Shown here piece after piece: positions 37,495-45,660 of a stretch of 64,000 nt of DNA (within the stretch, counting starts at the first letter, position 1; each line of letters opens with the position of its first letter). Under the pieces are notes generated by a model. That model ran no database searches. It saw nothing but the letters and a program-made list of their open reading frames with translations, and was not told the origin of the DNA. The DNA comes from Deinococcus depolymerans (GTDB lineage Bacteria > Deinococcota > Deinococci > Deinococcales > Deinococcaceae), in contig NZ_BAAADB010000014.1 in the NCBI RefSeq assembly GCF_039522025.1, forward strand, positions 82,898 through 146,897, read 5' to 3'. The translations under genes were made by a program, and so were the position numbers.

Positions 37495-39489
37495 ATGAAT
37501 GACCACCCGTCACCCGCCACCAGAAGTCTCGACCGGTCCCTCCGGCTGCGGCGCCCGGCCGGCCATGAGAGCGGCATGACCACCATCGTGACCGTCCTGG
37601 GCGGCTGCCTGGTGATCGCGGTGGTGCTGTCCATGACGGCGACCGTCACGCTGAACAGTCAGCGCAACACCAACGACAACCGCCTCAGCCTGGAAGCGCA
37701 GTACGCGGCCGAATCCGCCCTGGCCCGCGCGCAGGCGCAGGTGGACCTGTACGCCCGCTCGCTGAACAGCATCGTCATTCCGCAGGGCACCCAGCAGAGC
37801 AGCATCCTGAACCAGCTGGGCGCGGTGTGCGGCCTGGCCAGCGCCGTCACGCTGCCGCTGAACATTTTCACGCTGCCAGTCGCCGGGCAGAAACTGTGCG
37901 ACATCCCGCGTCTGAGCGGCAGCGCCCTGGACAACCAGCTGACCTTCTTCCGCAACAACGTCGCCAAGCCGGCCAGCATGAGCGACGACGCCTGGAAAGC
38001 CTACTGGCGCAACATGTTCAGCGGCAAGGACGCCGTGCTGCTCAGCAAGACCACCGCCACCCCCAGCACCGCCACCGGCACCCTGAACACCGAGGTGAAG
38101 GGCGGACTGACCCTGACCGAGGTTCGCGTCTACCCGGACAACACCCTGCGGGTCCTGCTCAAATCCAACCCGGTGATCTCCAGCACCACGCTCGAAAGTG
38201 GCGGCCAGGTTGTCGCGCAGCGCACCTACTCGGCCGGCAGCCTGCAGGACCGCGAGATCAGGGTCTCACAGCCTCCCTTCTCCGAGTACCAGTACTTCGT
38301 CAACCGCCGCACCCTGCCCACCGGGGGTCGCCTCGTCTTCTGGGACGAGGACACCTTCGAGGGCCGGGTTCACGCCAACGGCGCCCAGGGGAGCACCGCT
38401 CCGCTCTTCTATGCCGCCGCTGCCAACACAGGCCCGCGCTTCCTCGGGAAGTACACCGCGACCTCCCCCACCCTGGAATACTCCACGACCAACAAACCCT
38501 CGGCCAGCACCATGTTCAAGGGGGGGTATCAGCTCGGGGTCCCCTCGGTCGCCCTGCCCAGCAACGCGAACGACCAGCGCCTCGCGGCGGCCGGAGTACA
38601 GGCTGGCGAGTGCACGACCACGACTGCCCTGTGCTTGACGGCTAAATTCGGCGCGGCCAGCGCGACCACGAACGGCGTGTACTTCAGTTCCGGCACCGCC
38701 ACCGCCAGCAACACCGGCAGCGGCTTCGGCAGCAACGGCACCGGCGGCATCTACGTGAAGGGCAACGTGGACGACCTCAAACTCTCCAAGAACGGCAACT
38801 TCCAGCGGATCGAGATCGTTCAGGGCAGCAAAACCACGGTGTTCGAGCAGACCAGCTCCACGGCCTGGACCGTCAGGGAAAACGGCGTCGTCAAGAAGAC
38901 CATGACCAACAGCACGTTCAACGGGATGGTCTTCGTGGACGGGGCCATCGGTGACCAGAACACCAAGGGCAGCAAGGGCCTGCGCGGTGATGGCACGGAC
39001 ACCCCGGACGTCGCGGCGGAATCCCAGCTGACCGTGGCCGCCGCGGGCGACATCTTCATCAAGGACAACCTGACCTACACCGACAACGCCAAGGACAAAC
39101 CGGACTCCAGCAACGTGCTCGGCGTGTACTCCGAGGGGGGCAACATCAAGGTGAACGGCCCGGCCAACCAGGACATCACCATCGACGGCACCCTGATGGC
39201 GAGCGCCACCGGCAAGGGCTTCGGCACGGTCGATTACACCACCCTGCGCACCACCGGCACCACCACTCCCAAGATCAACCTGACCGGCGGCATCATCGAG
39301 GAGCAGTCGCAGGGTGTCGGTCAGGTCGGCACGCCCGGGCGCGGCTACTCCCGCAACTTCAAGTGGGATGACCGCCTGGGCAAGGGGCTCACGCCTCCCT
39401 TCTTCCCCACCCAGGGGCAGTACGAGGCGACGCCCAACTTCGCCAGACTCAGTGACCCGCAGAACTTCCGCGCCGAGAAAGACCAATGA
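37495..39489 (+). CDS. PilX/ComZ-like pilus accessory protein
   Basis: 664 aa. An N-terminal hydrophobic segment (TTIVTVLGGCLVIAVVLSMTA, residues ~28-50) is followed by RNTNDNRLSLEAQYAAESALARAQ, the PilX-type N-terminus in which Glu follows the membrane helix. The remaining 600 residues form a large Ser/Thr/Gly/Asn-rich beta domain. It precedes three prepilin-like genes; in Thermus a large PilX-like DNA-binding protein, ComZ, occupies a comparable place in the minor-pilin cluster. A ComZ role at the pilus tip is inferred from context. ATG 37495 is used; ATG 37576 would start at the helix. The stop overlaps the next start. Confidence 0.7.
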   Translation: MNDHPSPATRSLDRSLRLRRPAGHESGMTTIVTVLGGCLVIAVVLSMTATVTLNSQRNTNDNRLSLEAQYAAESALARAQAQVDLYARSLNSIVIPQGTQQSSILNQLGAVCGLASAVTLPLNIFTLPVAGQKLCDIPRLSGSALDNQLTFFRNNVAKPASMSDDAWKAYWRNMFSGKDAVLLSKTTATPSTATGTLNTEVKGGLTLTEVRVYPDNTLRVLLKSNPVISSTTLESGGQVVAQRTYSAGSLQDREIRVSQPPFSEYQYFVNRRTLPTGGRLVFWDEDTFEGRVHANGAQGSTAPLFYAAAANTGPRFLGKYTATSPTLEYSTTNKPSASTMFKGGYQLGVPSVALPSNANDQRLAAAGVQAGECTTTTALCLTAKFGAASATTNGVYFSSGTATASNTGSGFGSNGTGGIYVKGNVDDLKLSKNGNFQRIEIVQGSKTTVFEQTSSTAWTVRENGVVKKTMTNSTFNGMVFVDGAIGDQNTKGSKGLRGDGTDTPDVAAESQLTVAAAGDIFIKDNLTYTDNAKDKPDSSNVLGVYSEGGNIKVNGPANQDITIDGTLMASATGKGFGTVDYTTLRTTGTTTPKINLTGGIIEEQSQGVGQVGTPGRGYSRNFKWDDRLGKGLTPPFFPTQGQYEATPNFARLSDPQNFRAEKDQ

Positions 39490-39947
39490 ACCGGGCGGCT
39501 GCCACGCGACCGGCGCACACCCAGGGATTCACGCTGATCGAGATCCTGATCGTGATCGCTGTCCTCGGAATCGCGCTCGCCATCGCCGGGAACAGCCTGC
39601 TGGGATACCTGCAGTCGCAACAGATGCAGGAAGGAGCCAGACAGGTCGCCGGGGACATCGAACGGGTGCGCAGCGGCGCCATGCGGTACAACAAGGACGC
39701 CACCTTCGAGGTCATCAGCAGCACGTCGTACCGGATGACGGTGAACGACGTCGCGGAAACGGTCACGTTACCGTACGGGTTGCAGGTCACCAGCACGCCC
39801 GCGAACGTCAAGTTGACCTACAGCGCCCCGTACAGTGAACTGAGCGGCGCGGCCGCCACCATCGTTGTGAAACGGTCCAGCGGTACGACACAGAAGACAC
39901 TCCGCACGGTCGGCGTGACGGGAAAGGTGGTTCAGGATGGATCGTAA
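39486..39947 (+). CDS. Minor prepilin (GspH/FimT type)
   Basis: 153 aa. Class III signal: short leader, then GFTLIEILIVIAVLGIALAI with the Gly-Phe cleavage site and Glu5 of the mature protein. The globular part (EGARQVAGDIERVRSGAMRYN) resembles GspH/FimT. It should be processed by a prepilin peptidase and join a type IV pilus or pseudopilus. It overlaps both neighbours by a few bases (39486-39489 and 39937-39947), so the pilin operon is tightly coupled. Confidence 0.88.
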   Translation: MNRAAATRPAHTQGFTLIEILIVIAVLGIALAIAGNSLLGYLQSQQMQEGARQVAGDIERVRSGAMRYNKDATFEVISSTSYRMTVNDVAETVTLPYGLQVTSTPANVKLTYSAPYSELSGAAATIVVKRSSGTTQKTLRTVGVTGKVVQDGS

Positions 39948-40407
39948 GACACAGGGATTCACGCTGCTCGAGGTGCTGATCTCCATCGCCCTGCTCGCGA
40001 TCGTGCTGGCCATGGTGAGCGCCTCCCTGACCGGTCTGTTCCGGTCCAACCGGCAGAGCGAGCAGCGGCAGAACAACACGGTCCGCGTACAGGAACTGGT
40101 TGAGGACCTGCGGCGTCACTGGCTGGACCCCGCGGCCATGACCTCGCCCGCCGGGACCCGGGGGGATTACCGCCTGGCCCGCTCGTGCACCGAGAGCTTC
40201 CCCGTACCCACCGACATGACGGTGACCGTCTGGGACGTCACGCCAAACCCGGACGGAACGTTCACCGTCAGCAGCAGTTACGGCCTGAACACCAACTGCT
40301 CGGCGGCCACGGAGCGGCCGGCGAACAGTGTCCGGCGGGTCCGGGTACAGTCGGGCAGCGCCAATGGGCCGGCAGCCGAGCTGACCTTCGAGATCTACGG
40401 AGGCTGA
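39937..40407 (+). CDS. Minor prepilin (PilV type)
   Basis: 156 aa. Prepilin signal GFTLLEVLISIALLAIVLAM follows a six-residue leader (MDRKTQ). The mature domain carries two Cys residues (ARSCTESF and LNTNCSAA), probably a disulfide. It belongs to the PilV/PulJ-like group of minor pilins. It overlaps the FimT-like gene by 11 nt and is followed at once by the PilW-like gene. Confidence 0.85.
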   Translation: MDRKTQGFTLLEVLISIALLAIVLAMVSASLTGLFRSNRQSEQRQNNTVRVQELVEDLRRHWLDPAAMTSPAGTRGDYRLARSCTESFPVPTDMTVTVWDVTPNPDGTFTVSSSYGLNTNCSAATERPANSVRRVRVQSGSANGPAAELTFEIYGG

Positions 40408-40408
40408 T

Positions 40409-41119
40409 GTGAAACCCACTGCCGGACTGACCCTGATTGAAATCCTGATCGCGCTGGCCCTCTCGCTGCTGGTCCTGAGCGCCGCGTACGCCCTGACGAC
40501 CAGCACGGCGCAGGCCAACGCGGTCCTGACCACGCGGTCCCAGCTGACCTCGGAGGCGACGGTGGCCAGCAGCCTGCTGAGCGCCCGCCTGCGTGAGGCC
40601 TGCGCCGTGTTCCCGCAGAACACGGCGGTTACCCTGCCTGCGGGCGTAGCCGGCACCAAGAATGCGGCGAACACGACCGTCTGGCGGGTGGGCACCGATC
40701 CCTTCGTTGCGTTCGTCGTGCCGGCCAGTACGGTATCGGGCAGCACTCCCATGCTGTACGCCTACTACCTGCTGAGCCGCGCCCGGTACAACGAGCAGAT
40801 GCCGGACACCCAGGACATCCCGGCCAACAGCGCCGAAACGTCCCAGGTGCTGATGGAATTCGAGGTGCCGGTCACGGCGGCAGCCTGCACGGCACCGCTG
40901 ACCGTGGCAGTCGCGCCGGCAACGAACGCACAGGCGCTGCTGCTGGCCGAGTACGTGCGCACCCCGACGACTGCCGAACCCCTGTTCACCTCCGAGTCCG
41001 ATCAGGCGATCACGTACCGCCTGCGCTTCCAGAAGGCGTCCGGCAGTTCCGTCACGGTGCTGCCCATCCTGTCCCAGACGCCGATCCGGGCATCAATCGT
41101 CGGCCGCAACGTTCGCTGA
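40409..41119 (+). CDS. Minor prepilin (PilW type)
   Basis: 236 aa. Prepilin-type N-terminus AGLTLIEILIALALSLLVLS (Leu rather than Phe after the cleavage Gly), helix and a large C-terminal domain with two Cys (REACAVF, AAACTAP). PilW-like minor pilins help prime pilus assembly. The start is GTG 40409, two bases past the preceding stop. It is last in the four-gene operon and is followed by a hairpin terminator. Confidence 0.85.
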   Translation: MKPTAGLTLIEILIALALSLLVLSAAYALTTSTAQANAVLTTRSQLTSEATVASSLLSARLREACAVFPQNTAVTLPAGVAGTKNAANTTVWRVGTDPFVAFVVPASTVSGSTPMLYAYYLLSRARYNEQMPDTQDIPANSAETSQVLMEFEVPVTAAACTAPLTVAVAPATNAQALLLAEYVRTPTTAEPLFTSESDQAITYRLRFQKASGSSVTVLPILSQTPIRASIVGRNVR

Positions 41120-41166
41120 GCCTTCCCGCTGCGATTCCGCACAGCCTCCGTACAGCCTCCGTACAG

Positions 41167-41198
41167 GCGGCCCTCCGACAACACACTCGGAGGGCCGC
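41167..41198 (+). terminator. Terminator of the minor-pilin operon
   Basis: A perfect 12-bp stem, GCGGCCCTCCGA (41167-41178) and TCGGAGGGCCGC (41187-41198), with an 8-nt loop, 47 nt after the PilW-like stop. No T tract. Confidence 0.65.
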
Positions 41199-41215
41199 TG
41201 CTCCGTCGCGTCTGA

Positions 41216-41343
41216 TACGGACTGCCGTTTGTTTCGTTCACGGAACACCACCGATCTGTTAACTCCACGTCCGGAACCCGCCCGGCTCCTGCTCGCCTCG
41301 CTCGGATTGAACGGCTTTGTCAGCCATTCAATCGGAGTCCGTA
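41216..41343. mobile_element. MITE-like repeat, copy D1
   Basis: 128 bp in the 413-nt gap after the pilin operon, opposite in orientation to copy C. Ends are TACGGACTGCCGTTTG and ...CAATCGGAGTCCGTA. It is flanked by an exact TGA duplication (41213-41215, 41344-41346). One arm of the tail stem is partly deleted. Confidence 0.85.
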
Positions 41344-41346
41344 TGA

Positions 41347-41480
41347 TCCGGACTGCCGTTTGTTTCGCCGACACTCCGGAACTTCACCGGATGGCCAGCT
41401 CCACGTCCGGAGGGGCGTTTCTCTCCTTCTCTGCGGCGCAGCTCTCCGAGTCGCATCCGCTCGGACCCAGCGGGCTTTGC
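41347..41480. mobile_element. MITE-like repeat, copy D2 (truncated, in tandem with D1)
   Basis: It begins TCCGGACTGCCGTTTG directly after the TGA shared with D1. It carries the CTCCGG/CCGGAT tail stem and CTCCGAGTCGCATCCGCTCGG, then loses similarity before the head end. Two insertions appear to have used the same TGA. Confidence 0.7.
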
Positions 41481-41532
41481 CTTTCAGGATTCACCCCACT
41501 TTGTTTTTCACTGTGGGCGGTAGAGTGTGGGG

Positions 41533-42438
41533 GTGACTTGGCTGAAGCCGGTGGATGTGGGTCGTGACGCGCAGTCGGCGTACGGTGAGTTCTTGCGGGA
41601 TCTGGAGGCGCGCCTGTCGGATCCGGGAACGGACCGGTTCGTGCTGGCGCGTGAGGTGCTGGCCGAGGCGATGTATGGCCGGCCCTACGCGGCGCTGCTG
41701 GCGGACGCGCCGCTGGCGGCCCTGAACCTGGACGCGCGGAACGTGACGTTCGAGGCGGAGTACTACCTGGCGACGGACGCGGCGCAGTTTGAGCGGGTCA
41801 AGCCGCTGCTGTGGCTGTGGAAGAACCTGGACCTGACGCCGGTGGGGCAGAATCCGGTGCTGGGCATTCCGGTGCGGCGGGTGCTGGCGGAGCGGATCTT
41901 CCGGCGGGTGGGGCGGGATTTCAAGTGCTGGCAGAACGTGGAGTTCAGCGTGGGGTACAACATGGAGGTCGGGGATGACGTGGTCGTTCACCGGCATGTG
42001 CTGCTGGATGACATCGGCGGGATCGAGCTGCACGACCGGGCGAGCATCAGTGATTACGTGAACGTGTACAGCCACACGCACAGCGTGCTGGACGGCCCGG
42101 ACGTGACGTTGCGGCGCACGGTGATCGGGCGGGGAGCGCGGATCACGTACCATTCGACGGTTCTGGCGGGCAGCGTGGTCAGTGATGACGCGATGCTGGC
42201 GACGCACGCGCTGCTGCGCAGTGATATTCCGCCGCATGGGATTGCGATGGGGGTGCCGGCGCGCACGACGCGGTTCAAGGTGCGGGGGCCGCAGGAGGTG
42301 CTGGTGGATTCGCGGTCGTTCGTGCGGGCGCCGGACCGGAAGGCGAACCCGGAGTTCCCGGAGCCCACGCCGAATCAGACGCGGGTGGCGTCCGAGGATG
42401 AGGTGGCGGGACGCCGCGTGGTGACCGGGGAACGCTGA
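41533..42438 (+). CDS. Hexapeptide-repeat acyltransferase-like protein
   Basis: 301 aa. The N-terminal ~100 residues are helical (FVLAREVLAEAMYG, VKPLLWLWKNLDL). The C-terminal part has left-handed beta-helix repeats (VEFSVGYNMEVGDDVVVHRHVLLDDIGGIELHDRASI, here spread over several coils) with HTHSVLDGPDV and IAMGVPARTTRFK, as in maltose/galactoside-type acetyltransferases. Acceptor unknown. GTG 41533 was chosen because TAGAGT ends 6 nt before it; GTG 41527 abuts the -10 box. A 14-bp hairpin follows. Confidence 0.8.
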   Translation: MTWLKPVDVGRDAQSAYGEFLRDLEARLSDPGTDRFVLAREVLAEAMYGRPYAALLADAPLAALNLDARNVTFEAEYYLATDAAQFERVKPLLWLWKNLDLTPVGQNPVLGIPVRRVLAERIFRRVGRDFKCWQNVEFSVGYNMEVGDDVVVHRHVLLDDIGGIELHDRASISDYVNVYSHTHSVLDGPDVTLRRTVIGRGARITYHSTVLAGSVVSDDAMLATHALLRSDIPPHGIAMGVPARTTRFKVRGPQEVLVDSRSFVRAPDRKANPEFPEPTPNQTRVASEDEVAGRRVVTGER

Positions 42439-42455
42439 GCGGGTCGTCGTGAACG

Positions 42456-42492
42456 GAGCGGGCCGCCGGCATTCCTGACCGGCGGCCCGCTC
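42456..42492 (+). terminator. Terminator after the acyltransferase gene
   Basis: A perfect 14-bp stem, GAGCGGGCCGCCGG (42456-42469) and CCGGCGGCCCGCTC (42479-42492), loop 9 nt, 17 nt after the stop codon. Confidence 0.7.
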
Positions 42493-42549
42493 TCTGCTGG
42501 TGGTTACAGCAGTTCTCCGGATGGCGGCATTCGGAACAGCTGACGTCTG

Positions 42550-42703
42550 GTACGGGTTCCGTTTGTTTCGCCGACAATCCGGAAGTTCACCGGACTGCCA
42601 GCTCCACGTCCGGAACCCGCCCGGCTCCTCCTCTGCGGAGCAGCTCTACGAGTCGCATCCGCTCGGATTGAACGGCTTACAAAGCCATTCAATCGGAGTC
42701 CGT
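42550..42703. mobile_element. MITE-like repeat, copy E
   Basis: About 154 bp in the 390-nt gap before the UPF0173 gene. Ends are TACGGGTTCCGTTTG and CAATCGGAGTCCGTC, with the tail stem of the ATCCGG/CCGGAC type. Flanks (TGG, CGA) do not show a clear duplication. The remaining ~125 nt to the next gene hold nothing I recognise. Confidence 0.75.
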
Positions 42704-42828
42704 CCGATGCCTCCATTCTCTGCTTCGCCGCTGTTCCCGTCCGTCCGGCCCGTCAGCATTCCCCCGCTCTCCTGCGGAGCGTTCCAGGTCCGCTCGGCCA
42801 GACAGACTGCATCTTCATGGCAACTGCT

Positions 42829-43509
42829 CTACAGCGTGGTGTGTTCACCCGGCGCCAGGATGCGGATGTCCACGCCGCGCGCCTGTCCCTCGCGCTGGAA
42901 GACGGCAGGGTCGCCGGTCAGGGGCGGGAAGGTGCCGTAGTGCATGGGGATGGCGACGCGGGGGCGCAGCAGGTCGAGGGTGCGGGCGGCTTCCTCGGGG
43001 CCCATGGTGTAGTGGTCGCCGATGGGCAGGATGGCGGCGTCGAGGCCGCGGTCCCCGATGAGCTTCATGTCGCTGAAGAGGTTGGTGTCGCCGGCGTGGT
43101 ACACGCGCTGGCCGCCGAGTTCGATGATCAGGCCGGTGGGCATGCCGCCGTAGGTGCCGTCGGGGAAGGAACTGCTGTGCCAGGCGGGAGTGAGGGTGAC
43201 CTGGCCCCAGTCGGCGCGGTAGGTGCCGCCGATGTTCATGCCGGTCGCGTGGGTCGCGCCGTGCTGCTGGGCGTACCCGGCGATCTCGGCGGTGGCGATG
43301 ACCGGGGTGCCCCGGCGGGCGAAGTCGAGGGTGTCGCCCCAGTGGTCGCCGTGCGCGTGGCTGATCAGGACGGCCGTGACGTTCCAGTTCAGGGCGTCTT
43401 GCAGGCTGATGGTCGCCTGGGGGTTGCCCTGGATGAACGGGTCGATCAGCAGGCGGTGGTCGCCGCTTTCGAGCATGAAGGTGCTGTGGCCGATGAAGTG
43501 AATGTTCAT
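42829..43509 (-). CDS. UPF0173 metal-dependent hydrolase (metallo-beta-lactamase fold)
   Basis: 226 aa, close to the family length. It begins IHFIGHSTFMLESGDHRLLIDPF, the UPF0173/YtkL signature, and has metal motif ISHAHGDHWGDT, then VYHAGDTNLFSDM and IPMHYGTFPPL. Substrate unknown; some relatives act on phosphodiesters or lactones. ATG 43509 has CAGGAG 6 nt upstream. Divergent from cdaA. Confidence 0.92.
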   Translation of the reverse strand: MNIHFIGHSTFMLESGDHRLLIDPFIQGNPQATISLQDALNWNVTAVLISHAHGDHWGDTLDFARRGTPVIATAEIAGYAQQHGATHATGMNIGGTYRADWGQVTLTPAWHSSSFPDGTYGGMPTGLIIELGGQRVYHAGDTNLFSDMKLIGDRGLDAAILPIGDHYTMGPEEAARTLDLLRPRVAIPMHYGTFPPLTGDPAVFQREGQARGVDIRILAPGEHTTL

Positions 43510-43676
43510 GGGTGTCTCCTGTCCAGGGAGGTCGGTGTGTTCCGAGCCGGTTCGGGGCTGGGGGGGGACGCCGGACCTGCCCGGGGGACGCCTGGGCGCC
43601 GCAGGACTTCATCTTGCGGGTTTCTTCAGGTGAAGTCTGGGGGCCGGCGGACGGTGTGGGGAGCGGGTCAGGCCGT

Positions 43677-43682
43677 ATAGTG
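43677..43682 (+). promoter_or_regulatory. cdaA: Candidate -10 (TATAGT) of the cdaA operon
   Basis: TATAGT lies about 57 nt before the cdaA ATG, with AAAGGAG in the leader near 43719-43725. Unlike many genes here, this promoter would give a leadered mRNA. Confidence 0.45.
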
Positions 43683-43738
43683 GGCGCGCAACGCCGCCTG
43701 TTTCCGTCCCGTTTCTTGAAAGGAGTGCCGTTCACGTC

Positions 43739-44572
43739 ATGCCCACCCCCTTCGGTCAGGTGAATGTCCGGGACGTTCTGGACATCCTGCTGGTCACGTT
43801 CCTGGTGTACCAGGGGTACCTGCTGGTGGCGGGGACGCGGGCGGTGAACGTGGTGCGCGGCATTCTGGTGTTCGCGGGGGTGTGGGTGGCGGCGCAGGTG
43901 CTGAACCTGCCGACCCTGAGTTACCTGCTGGGCCGGGCCGGGACGGTGGGGATCTTCGCGCTGGTGGTGCTGTTCCAGCCGGAGTTGCGGGCGGCGCTGG
44001 AGCGGGTGGGGCGGCCCCGCGCGCGGGAGGTGGGCGCGAGCGGCGCGGCCCTGCAGGACCTGGCGCGGGCCATGGAGCGGCTCGCGGAGCGCAAGACGGG
44101 CGCGCTGATCGCCATCGAGCGGCGCACGCCGCTGGGGGAGTACGCGGCGACGGGCGTGTCGCTGGACGCGCTGGTCAGCGTGCCGTTCCTGGAGGCGCTG
44201 TTCGCGCGGAATGCGCCGCTGCATGATGGGGGCGTGATCGTTCAGGGTTCGCGGGTGATTGCGGCCGGGTGCCTGTTCCCGCTGCAGTCGAGTGACGGCA
44301 CGTACCGGCGGTACGGCACGCGGCACCGCGCGGCGATCGGGCTGTCGGAGTTGACGGACGCGGTGGTGCTGGTGGTCAGTGAGGAGCGGGGCAGCATGCG
44401 CATCGCGCTGGGGGGGCGTCTGGGACCGGACCTGAACGGCACCGAGTTGCGTGAGCAGCTGCGGACGCTGGTGTATGACCGCACGGCGTTCCTGGCAGCG
44501 CCGGTGACGGGAATGGCCGGGGACGGGCCGGGGGACGCGGAGCGGGACGCGCCGGCCGGGGGGGCGCGGTGA
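43739..44572 (+). CDS. cdaA: Diadenylate cyclase CdaA, with DGG in place of the DGA motif
   Basis: 277 aa. Three N-terminal hydrophobic segments (residues ~12-85) precede the DAC domain, the standard CdaA layout. It makes cyclic di-AMP from two ATP. The RHR motif is intact (GTRHRAAIGLSE, about residues 195-197). The first motif, normally DGA, reads LHDGGVIV (Asp163-Gly-Gly). The catalytic Asp is kept, so activity is likely. The C-terminal ~25 residues are Gly/Asp-rich. The stop overlaps the cdaR start (GTGA). Confidence 0.92.
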   Translation: MPTPFGQVNVRDVLDILLVTFLVYQGYLLVAGTRAVNVVRGILVFAGVWVAAQVLNLPTLSYLLGRAGTVGIFALVVLFQPELRAALERVGRPRAREVGASGAALQDLARAMERLAERKTGALIAIERRTPLGEYAATGVSLDALVSVPFLEALFARNAPLHDGGVIVQGSRVIAAGCLFPLQSSDGTYRRYGTRHRAAIGLSELTDAVVLVVSEERGSMRIALGGRLGPDLNGTELREQLRTLVYDRTAFLAAPVTGMAGDGPGDAERDAPAGGAR

Positions 44573-45540
44573 GGGGCGGGGGCGTGCGGCTGGAGAGCCT
44601 GCGGCGCTGGCTGGACCCGCGGTACGCCTGGGCGCGGGGGACGCACAACCTGGGGCCGAAACTGCTGGCGCTGGGCGTGTCGGTGACGCTGTGGTTCGTG
44701 GCGACCGGGGACCGGCGCGCGAACGTGGAGCAGGGGTTCGACGTGCCCGTCACGGTGCGGGACACGACCGGGAACGGGCAGGAGAAACGCGCGACGAGTA
44801 ACCTCAGTCCGTCGTCGGTGCGGGTGACCCTGCGGGGCCGTCCGGACCGGCTGCGGGAACTGCAGGCCGAGAACATCGAGGCGGTCGTGGATGTGACGGG
44901 CGTTCCGGAGGGCAGTTTCACGCAGCCGGTCACGGTGACGGCGCCGAACGGGACGGAGGTGCAGCGGCAGACGCCGGCGCGGGTGCAGGGGTTCCTGGAC
45001 ACGCAGGTGACGCGGACGCTGCCGGTCACGCTGAGCGTGGCGTCCCCGCCGGAGGCGAGCGTGCCGCGGTACGTGGTGCTGCCGGCCGAGGCGGGGGTGT
45101 CCGGGGCGGGTCGGGTGGTGTCCACCGTGGCGCGGTTGGTGACCAGTCCGGCGGCGCTGGCTGCCGGGGCCGAGCGGGAGGTGCCGCTGGTGGCGCTGGA
45201 CGCGGCGGGCCGGCCGGTCGAGGGGGTCACGGCCAGTCCGTCGACGGTGACGGTGCGCCGCCTGGATACCGGGGAGTTACCGGTGAAGACGGTGCGGGTG
45301 GTGCTGAACGATCCGCCGCCGACGCTGCGGGTGACGGCCGTGAGCGTGCAGCCGAGCACGGTGCGGGTCGTGGCGGCGCCCGAGCTGCTGGCGCGCCTGC
45401 GGGAGGTGGCGGGCACGGTCACGTACCGGGTGGGGACGTACACGGGGGCCGTGCAGCTGGCCGTGCCGGCGGGCGCGCAGGCGCTGGAGACCGTGAACGT
45501 GCGCCTGACGGTCGAGCGGGTCACGCCGTCGGCGCCGTAG
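44569..45540 (+). CDS. cdaR: CdaR/YbbR-domain protein, regulator of CdaA
   Basis: 323 aa. One transmembrane helix (GPKLLALGVSVTLWFVATG, residues ~27-46) anchors a series of YbbR repeats outside the membrane. These are recognisable by the repeated pattern FDVPVTVRDT, SSVRVTLRGRPDRLREL, IEAVVDVTGVPEGSFTQPV and later STVRVVAAPELLARLREV. In Firmicutes CdaR binds and modulates CdaA. GTG 44569 overlaps the cdaA stop. A glmM gene, common in this operon elsewhere, does not follow. Confidence 0.9.
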   Translation: MRGGGVRLESLRRWLDPRYAWARGTHNLGPKLLALGVSVTLWFVATGDRRANVEQGFDVPVTVRDTTGNGQEKRATSNLSPSSVRVTLRGRPDRLRELQAENIEAVVDVTGVPEGSFTQPVTVTAPNGTEVQRQTPARVQGFLDTQVTRTLPVTLSVASPPEASVPRYVVLPAEAGVSGAGRVVSTVARLVTSPAALAAGAEREVPLVALDAAGRPVEGVTASPSTVTVRRLDTGELPVKTVRVVLNDPPPTLRVTAVSVQPSTVRVVAAPELLARLREVAGTVTYRVGTYTGAVQLAVPAGAQALETVNVRLTVERVTPSAP

Positions 45541-45614
45541 GCGGGCCGCGGGGGGGGCGTCGCCCCACCGCCGGAAAGTGACCTGGAAGTCAGCGGGGCG
45601 GGGGGAGCGCGTCG

Positions 45615-45620
45615 TATAGT
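45615..45620 (+). promoter_or_regulatory. -10 box (TATAGT) of the yqeK-LCP operon
   Basis: TATAGT ends 7 nt before ATG 45628, the start of a 10-codon mini-ORF, predicting a leaderless transcript that begins at that ATG. Confidence 0.6.
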
Positions 45621-45627
45621 CGGAGGC

Positions 45628-45660
45628 ATGATGTGGAGAAGCGGCCACATGCCCCTGTGA
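45628..45660 (+). CDS. Leaderless mini-ORF overlapping the yqeK start
   Basis: Ten codons, MMWRSGHMPL, start 7 nt after the TATAGT box and end in a TGA that overlaps the GTG start of yqeK (GTGA, 45657-45660). The arrangement suggests that a ribosome loaded at the leaderless ATG reinitiates at yqeK. The peptide itself may have no function. Confidence 0.5.
   Translation: MMWRSGHMPL

Noticed and set aside
41120..41532. Small protein-coding gene in the gap after the pilin operon
   Set aside because: Frames here translate the repeat family (VNETNG-like strings recur at every copy), so they are non-coding MITE sequence.
45633..45656. yqeK start at GTG 45633
   Set aside because: It lies inside the leaderless mini-ORF just after the transcription start; GTG 45657 overlaps the mini-ORF stop and fits coupling better.
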